Source: Formicarius rufipectus (lineage: Eukaryota > Chordata > Aves > Passeriformes > Formicariidae). From it: a stretch of 64,000 bases of DNA. Shown here piece after piece: positions 12,201 to 24,200 of this stretch (positions within the stretch are counted from its first letter, which is position 1; each line of letters opens with the position of its first letter). The DNA lies in the NCBI GenBank assembly GCA_013399695.1, contig VXAU01000196.1:62001-126000 (forward strand), given 5' to 3'. Under the pieces are notes generated by a model. It did not search any database, was not told the DNA's origin, and saw only the letters and a program-made list of their open reading frames with translations. The translations under genes were made by a program, and so were the position numbers.

Positions 12201-15200
12201 GGAGGCTGAATTACTCTCTGTAGCAAGAGCCAAGTCCTCCTAAGCCTGGTAAGATGTAGGGTGCACCAGGCTTGGGTAGGGTAAAGCTTAGAAATGGGGT
12301 TGTTTTTCTCAACAGATTTTTTTGCCATTGCTCAGTATCCCCTTCTTGTTTTTTCTATTTGATTGTTATTTTCTGCATTCTTAGTCTGTAAACTTCTCAA
12401 GATTGAATGTTTGTTCTTAAAAGAAAAAACAGTGGCTATTTACAGGAAGTAGTGTCTCAGCGATGTAAAGACCCTTAAAGTAGGCATACATTAAACTCTG
12501 CCCATTTTAAGGCCTTTTTAGATGCCAAATGGAAAAAAGCTTTATTTTAAAGATGACCCTCCAAGAGTCTAACAAATCTATACATGAGCTGGCCCAAATT
12601 AAGAGTTTTGTACAGATAAAAGTTTAATGGCTGTATATATCAGTGCTGTGTGTTGAATTTTGCACCTGATTCAGATGGAGTTTCATGTTAGAAGGGATTT
12701 ACTTGTTTACTGATGAAAATAATCTCTCAAGGAGTAAATAGTTATATGTTAGAGATGCATAATAATACCTATTATATTGTTTAAGACTCAGATTAAAAAT
12801 GTAAATCAAGTAACTCCCTTTCTTTGAGCCCTGAAGACTCAGATGTTACACTGTTGTTATTGTAATCAGCTGCTAAAACTAACACGTGTTGGGGAAATCA
12901 AACTTAATTCTCCACTACATTGCTTTTATAGACACACACTGATTGAATTTGTTTATAAGGTTTAATGAAGAAACTGGAAGAGGAGATGAATTTCAATTCC
13001 TACCTGGTTACTGAAAAAATGCCCAGAGAGCTGGAGAGTAAAAAGGCCTCAGTGTATCTCCTGCAGAAGGTGGTGGCAGAGCCAGCGATGACTCAGTCTG
13101 ATCTCACTGCCCTGGAAAGTGAGGTGAGGGGGACAAGCTCGCTCTGAATTTGTGTTCTGGAGCAAAAGCTGAGCTTCCTGTACTCTCTGGTTTTCTTATC
13201 CCTACCTTACGTGCCTGAGAGAATGCTCCATTCCCAAGGGAACCTCCCTTCAGCCCTAAAACTAAAGATGTCTTGATCACTAAACACAAACTCTCAGATA
13301 AGTTGTTTTTTAAAACCCCACAAAACAGACACAAACAAACCAACCTCAAACTAAATCCCAAGCCCAAGCATATCCTTGGATGCTATTTAGGAAATTGTGT
13401 TGGCAGTTTGGAAAGGTGTGAGCAGAGCTGTTAATTTGGCACTAAAGGGTTGGTTTTATTTCTCTTCAGATTTCATTTGTTTTTAACTCTCAGAGACCTC
13501 AGAGAGGGTTTCTGCCAACACTCACAGAGAGTTTGTGGAGGGAACAACATTCCCTGGGTGATGGATCTTCACAATATGATGCCTTAATCCATGTGCAATG
13601 GCTCAGAACTCCTTAGTGTTTGGAACAGCCCTACACTGTTTGGTTTAGTTGTGAAGACCAAAGGAAATTTGGGCATCAAGTATTTGACTCACCTTTCCAG
13701 ATTTCTCCAGAAGTTAAAAGCAAATGGTGTCAGAATGAGCCCAAATCCCTCTTTGTAGAGATTTGTACAGAGGTTCTCTTACCACAGAAGTACGTTTATA
13801 TATTCACTCAATGAAGTTTTCTTATTTGCAGAATCCTAAACAAAAGATTAAACATGTAATGTTATGTTGTGGAAGAATGCAGAGGAATGTTAATAATTAG
13901 TATTTCTATTGATGATGATGGCTACAACAAAGTCAGCAAGGCAGGAAAGGTGGTCCTACTTCCTAAATATCTTCTTCTCCTGCTGGTTGGTGTTTAACAC
14001 TCCCAGGATCTCCACCTTGGAGATAATGAGGAGGCAGAGCATCCATCATTAGGGATGACAGCATTAATAAATGGGCCATTAGGGCTGAAATAACAGCCAG
14101 CTCTGAGGTTCAGCCTCTGCCTCCCCAGAGTGTTCCGTCTGATCCAAACAATCCTTTGGATCTTTCAGACAGACTTGAAACCCCATTTTGCATGATTCTT
14201 TCCCAAGTGTGTTGTTGGGGTTTTGGCAATATTTAAAAAGACTCTTAAGATTTTTCTCTTTCTCCATGAGGTAAGCTTTGGTTTGTTAGGGATTTGTTTT
14301 GGAAGCATCTTCTTCTTGAAAGGTAATAAACCCATGTCATGCACTTGGCTGGTAACACAGCATGGCCTTAGACAGGGTTGGAGTTTTTTTATCAGCTTTT
14401 GATTATCTGAGTGCCTTAAAAAGGAGCTGAACTGCACTAAGCATGTCACCATCAGGCATTTTATAATATAAACCCCAGGAATTTATTCACACAAGGGAAT
14501 TCTTATGCCATTTTAAATTCAGGCCTGTTCTACCACTAATAGAATAGAATTCACAGGAGATTTTTTTTCAGGTGTTGGAATATTTTTAGTCCTGTTGAGC
14601 AGTTTATTTGAAATCCTTGGTTTTCCAAGCACATGGATATTGCTCCCAGATTGTCATGGGGATGCCCAGCACTGTCCCTGCCTTAGGGTTTGACTCTGTG
14701 GGATTTCAGCACTTATTTTCACTGCTGCCTTCTCAGCTCCCATCTAGAGAGCAGAGAATTAGAGGCAGGTTGCCAGGGCTGTGGTTTCCATGGCTGGGGA
14801 GAGTCCCAGTGTACTGGGAAAGCTGGAATCTGCACACTGGTGTGGCTGTGAGCTCCAGATGCAGCAGCTCTGAAGCTTTGGCTGGAATGAAGCTCAGCAG
14901 TTTGGGATTAGGGCCAACGAAGTGCATCTTGTGGCAGGAGAAAAAGGTGCCACACAGCTGGAATATGATGGGCTGTGGCTTCTCAAAGCACTGATGAAAT
15001 TTTCATAATCTTTATCTGCTTCCCTTTAAGTTTATGGTTAAATGTTTGGATGGGAACGGATTTTAGTTAATATTGATAAAATGACATTTTCACTCAGTAT
15101 ATGGCAATATCAGCCTTTTCACTGTCCCAATTCACTGCATTTGCTCTTCACATGCACCACTTTACTTCATTTTCAGGGCCAACATCGTGTTTCTGCCTTA

Positions 15201-18200
15201 TCATAACGGCACAGAACTGGAAATCCAAAACCAGCCTCTTCCTGGCCAATACTTAATGACTCACGATGCTTTTTGGGTTTGTTTCTCTGTTTTATAAAAG
15301 GAACTTGCTGGATGGGAAATCTGGGTTGCAAAGCATTTAATTCTTGGAGAAGACAAAGAAATCAGGCTCCTTTTCCTTAATTTTCTGCTCTGTCTTGCAG
15401 ATAAATGGAGTCAATGCACAAATGAATCAGCTTATTGAGAAAAGAATGATGAAATATGAACCAACTGACAATAAATTTTCCATGTATCGCCAGCAGGTAA
15501 GGAGGGACAAAATGGGTTTTAAGCCAAAGCAGGGGAGAAAATCAGTCCTTGATTGCTTTACATACTGATTTTTTTGTTTCCCTTGAATTTATTTAGCATA
15601 AATCAGGAATGCATAATAATGGAGGACAAAAAGAAAATAAAGAGCTGTTGAACACGTGTGTGTTCAGGGCTGAGTCAAACAGTTGCTTTCAGTGGTGTCA
15701 GTGAATGCACTGAGTGCTGTCCCTGCAGCACAGCAGTTCTGGAAGGCTCACTCTGGAGGGGCTGTTTTTCTGGAGCTCCAGCTGTGGGTGGGTTCTCAGA
15801 AGGGCTGTCTGCTGCAGCTCTGTCCCTCATGTCTGACCATGTGCCATTTTTTATATCCTGAAGCTATAAAATAATCTTGCTACAAAATAGGATGTCTGGT
15901 CTAGTCTTAGTAAATTCACAAGTTATAAAAAGGATTTATGAACCAGGAGGTTCTCAGAACTTACACAGAAACCTGAGTGGTTCCTTTCCAGGCAACCTGC
16001 ACCACTGCTCGTTTGGTGGAAGATTTTCATGATGGTGCTGGTGGGGATGGCATAAAAAATAAAAAGACTTAAGTTCAATGTATCAGTGGGAGGGAAAAAT
16101 TGGGATAAAATGTATAAAGCAGTTCAGTCACAAATGCAGTGTGAAACACACCATTTGGATTTGTAAGGGATGCTCTTCCTGAAAGAAAAGCCAGCTGTGG
16201 GCTGTGGTGGAGAGGAGGAACCAGCCCAGAAGCTGAGGAGGCTCAAGGTGCAGGTCTCTGCTCTCTTGTGCCTGACCTGGCTGCTGTTCCACAGCATAAC
16301 CCTCTCTGTTGTACCAGTTTGTCACTGCAGATCCCTCAAGAACAAAGGGCTGAGCTCCCACCCCAGCTCAGCTCTGGCAGAGGCATTTCTAGGAGCAGAG
16401 CTGGTCCTTTCAGCTGAGGGTGAGAAAACTGGTGTGTTTTGGTTTCATTTTTGTGTGAGTTTTCCCTTTCACTTGGAGAAACCAGCCATGCCTCCAAATC
16501 CGTGCACGTGGATCTAAATTCATCTGTTGTTTTATTTTAAAATGTTTTTCAACAGGACGCTTTGGCAAGATAAAAATTCCTTTTTTTTTTTAAATCCTTG
16601 AACTAATGCATACTTATGTTCCCAAATCTGTCAGTTTCTGCTCAAAACTCAGGTACTATTAAATACATGATCTTGTATAAAATATTTTTTAGATGCTTTT
16701 TATTCTAGACTCAAACAGAAAAGTATAATCTGTAATCCACCCTATTTCTGAGCTGTATGGCTTTATTCATCATCTTCCAGCGATTTGCCAAGATTCAGTG
16801 GCTCAGTTCTGCTTTAGTGTAACATATTTCTGTAGGTTGGAGTAGGTTGGAGTTATAAAAATCTGTATTATGACATTTGTGAAATCTTGGCTACCTCTCC
16901 AGTTAAGCCATGCCGGTGTGTCTTACATATGCACAAAAAGGGACTGAGCAGAAGAAATGGAGCAGCTCAAATGCCTCCCTTTTTCCTCAATGAAAAACTG
17001 AGGCGAGGGCATGTAAATCCAAAATGTAAACCGCATCAGCTGGAGTCTGGGCGACAAGGCTGTGCTGGGAGTCTCATCCCAGGAGATGAGAAGGTTGGGA
17101 TCCTGCTGGCAGCTCCCACGGGCTCGTGGGTTCACCCCCTGGATGAGGGGTGTGGAACTGAGCAGAGCTCTTGCTCCGCAGTGGGACTCACTCGTGGTTC
17201 CCCCGCCGGGAGCTCAGCCCCGCTGCTCTGGGGGTGTCGGCGGGAGGGGTTGTTTGGGTGCCGGTTAAAGGAGGCCCCTCCACGTGGCTGTCCCCTCAGG
17301 CCTCCCTCATTGCCCGCAAGAAGGAAGCCAAGGCCGAGGAGCTGCAGGCGGCCAAGGAGGAGCTGTCCAAGCTGGAGAGGCTGGCCCAGCACCGCAGCAC
17401 TCAGGCCCACGAGCTGGAAGGCTCCGAGGTGCTCACAGAGGATGAGGTATGGCACAGAACGCTGTGGGGAGGGAACTCGGCTCCACTCACAATTCCCTTT
17501 CACCTTGCCATTGCTCCCAAGTGCTCAGAGAGGAGGAGATATGGCACAGAACACTGGGGGGACGGCACGGAACACGGTGGGGAGGGGGAATTTTGCTCCA
17601 CTCACAATTCCCTTTTACCTTTCCATTGCCATTACTCCTTTTGCAGCATCCCTGCCCGTTTTTGTGGTGTGTTGTCAGACCACAGCACTGCCACAGATTG
17701 GCCTCTGGTTTTCTAATGCACATTTCTGTCATCACATTGCAAAATTAATGTATTTGAAGACTTTTTTTTAATGTGCAGACAGTACAGTGCTTCCAAATGC
17801 TTCCCAGTATTTATACTGCAACAGTGCTGGATTTGCAGCTGTTTTCAAATTATTAATTTCAATTATTCACATTGTACCCAATCCATTGTAAGGTCTATGA
17901 GGACTCAGTGTTGGGCTGTCTTAACATTCCAGACTCTGGATCTAAATATCATCACAGTGGTATGACAGGAAATAACTAACTATAAATGTCAACATGATTA
18001 TAAATCATATAAAAAGTCTGTGTGATTATAAAGCATAATATCAATAATTATCAGTGATGTAGTGCTGTGGTATTTATTCTCCACAAAAGTTTTAACTTAA
18101 AATCCAGCTTTCCCAGAGGCTCTTTTGTCAGCTTTTTCTGCTTCAGAAGTTTGCACAGGATAAAGGAGCTGCAGCTTGGTAGTGGTTTGTCACCAAAATA

Positions 18201-21200
18201 AATTGACTTTTCTTCAGCCAGTAATTCTTCTCAGTTTGGGAGAGCCTCTCAGGGCACTCACAGGCAGTCACTGAACTGAAGAGTATTTTAGCTGCTTCTT
18301 TCTCTGACTTAATGTATCTTTTCATTCTCTCACCTACTGTGTGCCCTGCCATCATTTATCCAGAGGAACATTTCATTTGCCCTTCCATCATTTATCCAGA
18401 GGAACACACTCTGCTTGCTTTTTCTTTGTTTCTGTGGTTTTTTCTACTTACTACTCAATACAGGGAACACCCTCTGTAGAAGGAACTCCCTTCCTAATCC
18501 CATCAGACATGTCTGCTCCACAAAATCAGTTCTGGTTTAAAGGAGTCTTAAAGAGTAGAGTGAGTATGGATGAAAACCACAGGTGGAAGGAACGGCACAG
18601 GGACGTGGAAAAATTAAGATGTTGATTTCTGTTGCCATCACATGTTGTATGACATTCCTTAGGCAGCAGTAATAAGCAGCCCACTGGATTAGATTTGTCT
18701 CCACTCCAAGGTTTTCAGCCCCAGTGGGCACATTGCTGGAGTCTTTGACAACTTTTTAAGCAAAAATAAAAGCAGAAATCTGACAATCTGTGTTTCATGG
18801 CATGTGATGGAAAGAGGTGTTTAATTAATCAACAAGAATGTATTCCCAAGACAGCAGCATATGTTTTACATTATTTGCACAGGCACTGGAAGGTAAGAAG
18901 TAATTGGTGTAGTGCCTGTTGCAATCCCTGGATTCTGTTGGACGTTCACCCTTCACTCTGACAGCCCAGAGTTTCCTTCTGCAGCCACACAGGTTGTACA
19001 TTTAGTGCCTCCATTTTCAGAAGGGAGAAAGAGGCTTTTTAACAAATAGCTTTTCTGTCTTAAGTTTAAATGGATTTTTAAATCCTATCTAAATGATACA
19101 GTTAAATCAAAGCATTATTTTTCTCCTCTACTCGGTATTTCTAATCCTCTCACCTTACTCTGTCCTCTCATACCATGGCACTCCCAACACTTGGCAATGG
19201 AAGAATCAGCCCCTTTGCTCCCAAACCAGCATTTGGATCTCCAGCTGAGGTCTTCTTAGTCTTCATTCACCAAAAGGTCAATCGTGGCTTATGTTTTCAG
19301 GTCCAGTGTTTGCCTTCTTCCATGCTCATGAAAGGGAATGTTACAGCATTCCACGGGGTTCCAGAGGTTGTAAACCTGGATAGAACTCAGAAGAAACAGC
19401 AGGGAATAACCAGTTAATTTACATCAAACACACCAAAAATTAGGAATAAATTGTCTGCTTTGGGGGTTATGAGGTCTTTTAAAGTCCTTCAAGCCAAGTG
19501 CACTGAGCAGGGGCAGAGTTGGCGACTCCTCAGTGCAGCTGTCACATCCTGAAAACCGGGGAATCACATGTTGACACTTAGAAGGCTGGATGGTTCCATT
19601 CCAAGTGATCCTGGGTAAAGCTGGGATATTTTTAGCTCTTTACACAACCCATTGTACTTTTCAGAGTTCAGCACAGGGCCTCAGGAACCTCGAGTGTCCC
19701 GAGGTGTTGGAGGAGAACAGTCTCAGGGCTGTGCTGAGCTGCAGGAGGTGAAATGAGTCTGGGTTTGAGGATGTAGCAGAGAAAGTCCTCTCAGTTTGTG
19801 ACAACTCTGTGAGGTTTGAATACTCATTTACATGAGTTTAATCTTTTTTCCATAGAAATACTCCTCCATGCCAACCTGTCCCTGGGAAAACAAAGGGGAA
19901 AACATCTCAATTTGCAAACAGAGAAAAGAGCCTCAGACCACAGATCTTGTAAGGTTTCCTCAAAAGATGTCCATGCACCTGAATCCACCAGGACGAGTCA
20001 TCTCACCCCAGCCTGGGTGGATGGATTGAGTTGGATGGATTTTTAAGAGAGCTGTAAAGGAGCTCAGGACACAGGGACACTGGGACACAGGAGCAGAGCT
20101 GGGGGCAGGTTGTGAGAACAAGACAGGAATCTGCTGGATTCTCACAGGAGGTTTTTGCTGTGGGAGGTTCATCATCTGAGCCAAACACATGAAGAGATCC
20201 AGGGAAATCCCACGGAGCCCTGCCAGGAATAAATCCTCCATCTCATTGCTCTGTGCACCTTCAGGGGAGCTGAGAGTGGCTCTTCACGATGAATATTCCC
20301 ACTGATCCCAAGTCTCAGGGATGGCTGCTTTAACACTCCTTCCCTGACCCTGCTTATTGCTGGGGTAGAGTTTTCCTGGCAGGACTGGGGGATATTTTCA
20401 TTTGGATAAACTGAGGTCCTACTTGCTCCTGCCTCTAAGGAGCCCATCCTGTGTGTATCACCAGCTCTGGCCAACAGTGGCTGTGCTGCCTTCAAGTTAG
20501 AGCCTCTTAGGAAAAAATGTGGGAAATCTGTCACGATCAGGAACTTTCCTTTAACTGAATTTTAATACTTTGGACAATCTGTATCCTGTTAATTAGTGTA
20601 AAACAGCTGCTCCTTAGTTCTTAATGAAATTAGAGATAGTCTGCTAAGATTTTTTGCAGTTATTGTGTTTATGCAAATAATTTTATTTACAAAACTGTTA
20701 ATTTAGAACTTCAGTTATGTATTTCATAAACACTGGGTGTTTTTTTTAACAAATAATACTTTATTTTTTGTTGTACTTCCATGTGAAGAATATTTTGATT
20801 ACAGTAACACAATCAAATTGCTGCATTAATCCAGAAAATACTCTTTTAAAAGATTGGACTCAAAAGTGAGGGATTTATCAGGGATTTGTTCTTCTCAGAA
20901 AACAAGCTTATCCATTTTGTCCTTTAATGATAATCTTGGAGTAAGAACCTTGTGAAAACTTCACGTGGAGCAAGTGGGAGTTTCAGAGAGAAAACATGAT
21001 GGGCTTGTAGTGAAGGCACAAGTCTGAGCATTAGAGGAGCTGGTTGAGATCCCAGTTCAGTCACTGAGGCTCTTGGGCACCAGGCTGATGTCCTTTCCTG
21101 GAGGAAGGTCCTGCCAGGCTCTGGATGGTCCTGGAGAAGCCATTTCAACTTCCCTGATTTGATTTTGTTGTGTTTAGAACTGTTGTCATATTTAATTACT

Positions 21201-24200
21201 TCACTAAGTGTGGTGAGACTTAATGTGGTGATATCAACCTCTCTCAGACTCTGCTAAATGGAGAAAAGCATAAAGTAGGTGCATTGCTGCATCCTTCCAA
21301 TAAAATGGAACATAACACAGGAAATCTGGGATGGTGGATACCTGTGGGATGCTGTAGGAGAGATCAAAATCCTGTTTTCATTCCCTGTATTCCATAATGC
21401 ACATTCCACACTGTTATGTTACAGTCACCCCTAAAGTGAAGAAGCAGGATCTTTCCTTGCTTTCCTTTGGATGGGTTTTGGGTCTCCGGGGCCTGTGACT
21501 TGGTGAGCAAACAGGCTCCAGGCTGGTTTGCTTTGACTGCTCCCTCAGTGCCAGCACTTGGGTCTTGTCCAGTCAGTTCATCTTTGAAGCTCAAATAACT
21601 GTTTGTGTTAAATGACTGGAGAAAGAAAAGCTCCTGGTGGACGTGGCCTTGACTGGAATATCACTGTGGGCACGGGACATCCATGGGAATTCTGTAGGAT
21701 GAGCCCACTGAGGTCAGACATGGGCAGCAGCTGACCTGCTCTGTGGGAAAATACTGCTGCTCCAAAGTGGATTCCTTTGGTTTCTCAGCTTTACAGTGAT
21801 GTGGCCAAACATTGTTGTTCCTTCATGAACTCTTGGAGTTATTTAAAAGCCCTTTTGCCACAGTAAAATGCAATGGTTTGGGGCATTGTAAGGGCTTGAT
21901 TTTTCCTGTGCACAGGGGTGGGGGCATGAGAGTTCTGAAGCCTCAGGAGCAATGCTGACACAAAGGAAAACACTGGTATTTTACAAGGAGCTTTCTTGTA
22001 ATTTTTGGAAACCTACAGAATGATTGTCAGCTTTTAGGCTGAAGAAACCTAATTTTGCTGTAAGATCCCTACAAGCTGCTAATTTAAGTGAGTCACATCT
22101 GAGAATTCCAGCTCAGAGTTTGGCCCTGGATCTGAAGGAACCTTCAGTCAGTGAGATTTTAAGGGACTAATCTGTGCTGCCTTTGGAGTAGGTCAGGTCT
22201 TTTGAAAGCTCTGCCAAACTATTGATTGATTTTCTACCCAGATTATCATTTTGCTGCCATTGTTTATGTCTTGTTTTACCATGTTTGCTGCAATAAAAGC
22301 TGAGTGAAAAGTTACATTTGCTTTTAAAAAGCCAGAGATGGTGCTGAAAGACTGACATCCACCTCCTAAAATGAACAGGTTTCACTTGTCACTGTGAGCC
22401 ACTTGTGGTTCATTTTGGATGAAATTTGTATTACACAGTCCTAAGTTAATCAACTAATAATAGAACAGTGGTGGAGTTGGTTTGTTAATCAACAAGATCC
22501 TTTGACTTCCATTGTAAAACACATTATGCTTGGAATACTGAATATGCAAATACTCTCCCTCCCACTCGAGCTATTTTCAAGACCTTAAAAGTGGCTATAG
22601 AAGAGAATAATAATTTGCTTTTCATCCTGGGATACACTGACAGAAAATCGTTCCAATTCAACAGCTCTGTGTGGTCACATATTAAGTTTCATCCTTTACA
22701 TCATCCTTTACTATATTCCACTGGCCAAATGAAATGTCTCAGGAGCTGCCTGATAAAGACTGTGCTTCCCTTAGATTTTCCTCAGTTAGTTGGAGAGATT
22801 CTATTTGTACTTTTGGATTATCTTGGAAATCACAGAAAACTTGGGATTGTCTAAGCAACTGGAAAAAAAAAAGTTTGTTGTATTAACTAAGTTGGATTTG
22901 CTGTGGAAAGGAGTGGATTATGGTTTTGCTGTATTAAGTAAAATAAAGAGTTGCTGTATTAAGTAAAATAAAGAGCTGGGGCTCAGGTGACCTTGTGTAT
23001 CCTTGTCCTGGGTAGTAGCAGGATGTAGGATGTTATCCCAAAGCCACACAGAGGCCAATCTGCATAGAGCACATTGAGTAATTTGTGGGTTTGTTCTTTC
23101 ACCAAAAACGTTTATAGCTTTTGGCTTTAAAAATAGTTCTGGAGCGTAGCAGGAGAGAGGCAGCTTTGGCCTAGATATTGCACAGGACGGCAGATGAACA
23201 GGGTTGATTTCACTGTGGGCATCGTGCCCAGGGCACTTTTTATAGAACATACAGTGACTCTGGGTGTTCTTTAGCCTGTGGCCACATTGGGGGTTTTTGG
23301 ATGTGTTCTTTAGAAGGGAGAGGGATCATTTTACAAAAAGAAAAATTCATGTAAATGTCAAAATCTGAGTTGTTTTATGTTTGAATATGAACCCTGTGTC
23401 AGTGGTGGTGGGACTCTCTTTCCTCCTGGGCCTGCCTGGTTGGTGCTCCCTGCACACTCTGAGTCCTCCTCATCTAGGAGAGTTCTGAAGCCTCTTCTTG
23501 CATCATTTACTTTAATACATTTGATTTGCTTTCTCTGCATCTGAGTGCATTTTTGAGCTGTGACTGGCATTTACCTCGAAGCTCTCATGTAAAATCTGAG
23601 AGTGAGAGCTGAGCCCTTACAACAGATGGAAAACATTAAGGCAGAGAAAAATATTACCTGGTGGTTTCAGCCCCTGGTACTTGGTGTGTGTTACAAACTC
23701 AGCACACACAGTTCAGGTGTAAATTAGCTAAGGCTGTTGGTCTGTAAGGATTTGTATTGTTTTACTTAGTCTTTAGTACAAATATAAATTCTTCATTACG
23801 TTAAATTTTGAGTGAAGCAGATATTGCATTCTTTGCTTCCATGCAAGGGTTCTGCTTTTGTTTCCCTGCTTTAAAACCTTAGCCAGTGATATTTAGATCT
23901 GCAGGAGTCAAGGGAAGAGAACAAGCTTTGACTACTGAGAACATTTCAGGGTGGTTTTTCCCATGCCCTCCTCCCTTGCAGTTCTCCTGCCCTCTGGTAC
24001 CGTGTTTTGTTCTGCAGAGCTCTGGGGCTGTGCAGTGCTGAGCTGGGGCTCTGCTGCAGCTGCAACTCACTGCTGCATTCCCATGTTTATTATCCCTGAT
24101 TCTCACAACGTTTTGCAAAGAGTCTTTACTTCTCCAGCTCTCAGGTGGTGGTGAGCAGAAGGGAGTGATCTCAGGCTTGCAAATGGGTGAGCTGGGACAG

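Larger units (their letters stand above)
5986..12959 (+). other. IFT81: IFT81 intron, 7.0 kb
   Basis: The largest intron here. It holds poly-T runs at 10015-10029 and 10459-10469 and an A/AC-rich tract at about 10504-10558. A short string at 6717-6736 resembles a CR1 terminal repeat but is too short to call. No nested gene is convincing. The acceptor is the weak tttataag, with little pyrimidine tract. Confidence 0.75.

Noticed and set aside
16887..17771. 294-codon + strand ORF spanning exon H
   Set aside because: It reads exon H in the wrong frame, is rich in Arg, Pro and Ser as expected of off-frame GC-rich DNA, and matches no family I know.
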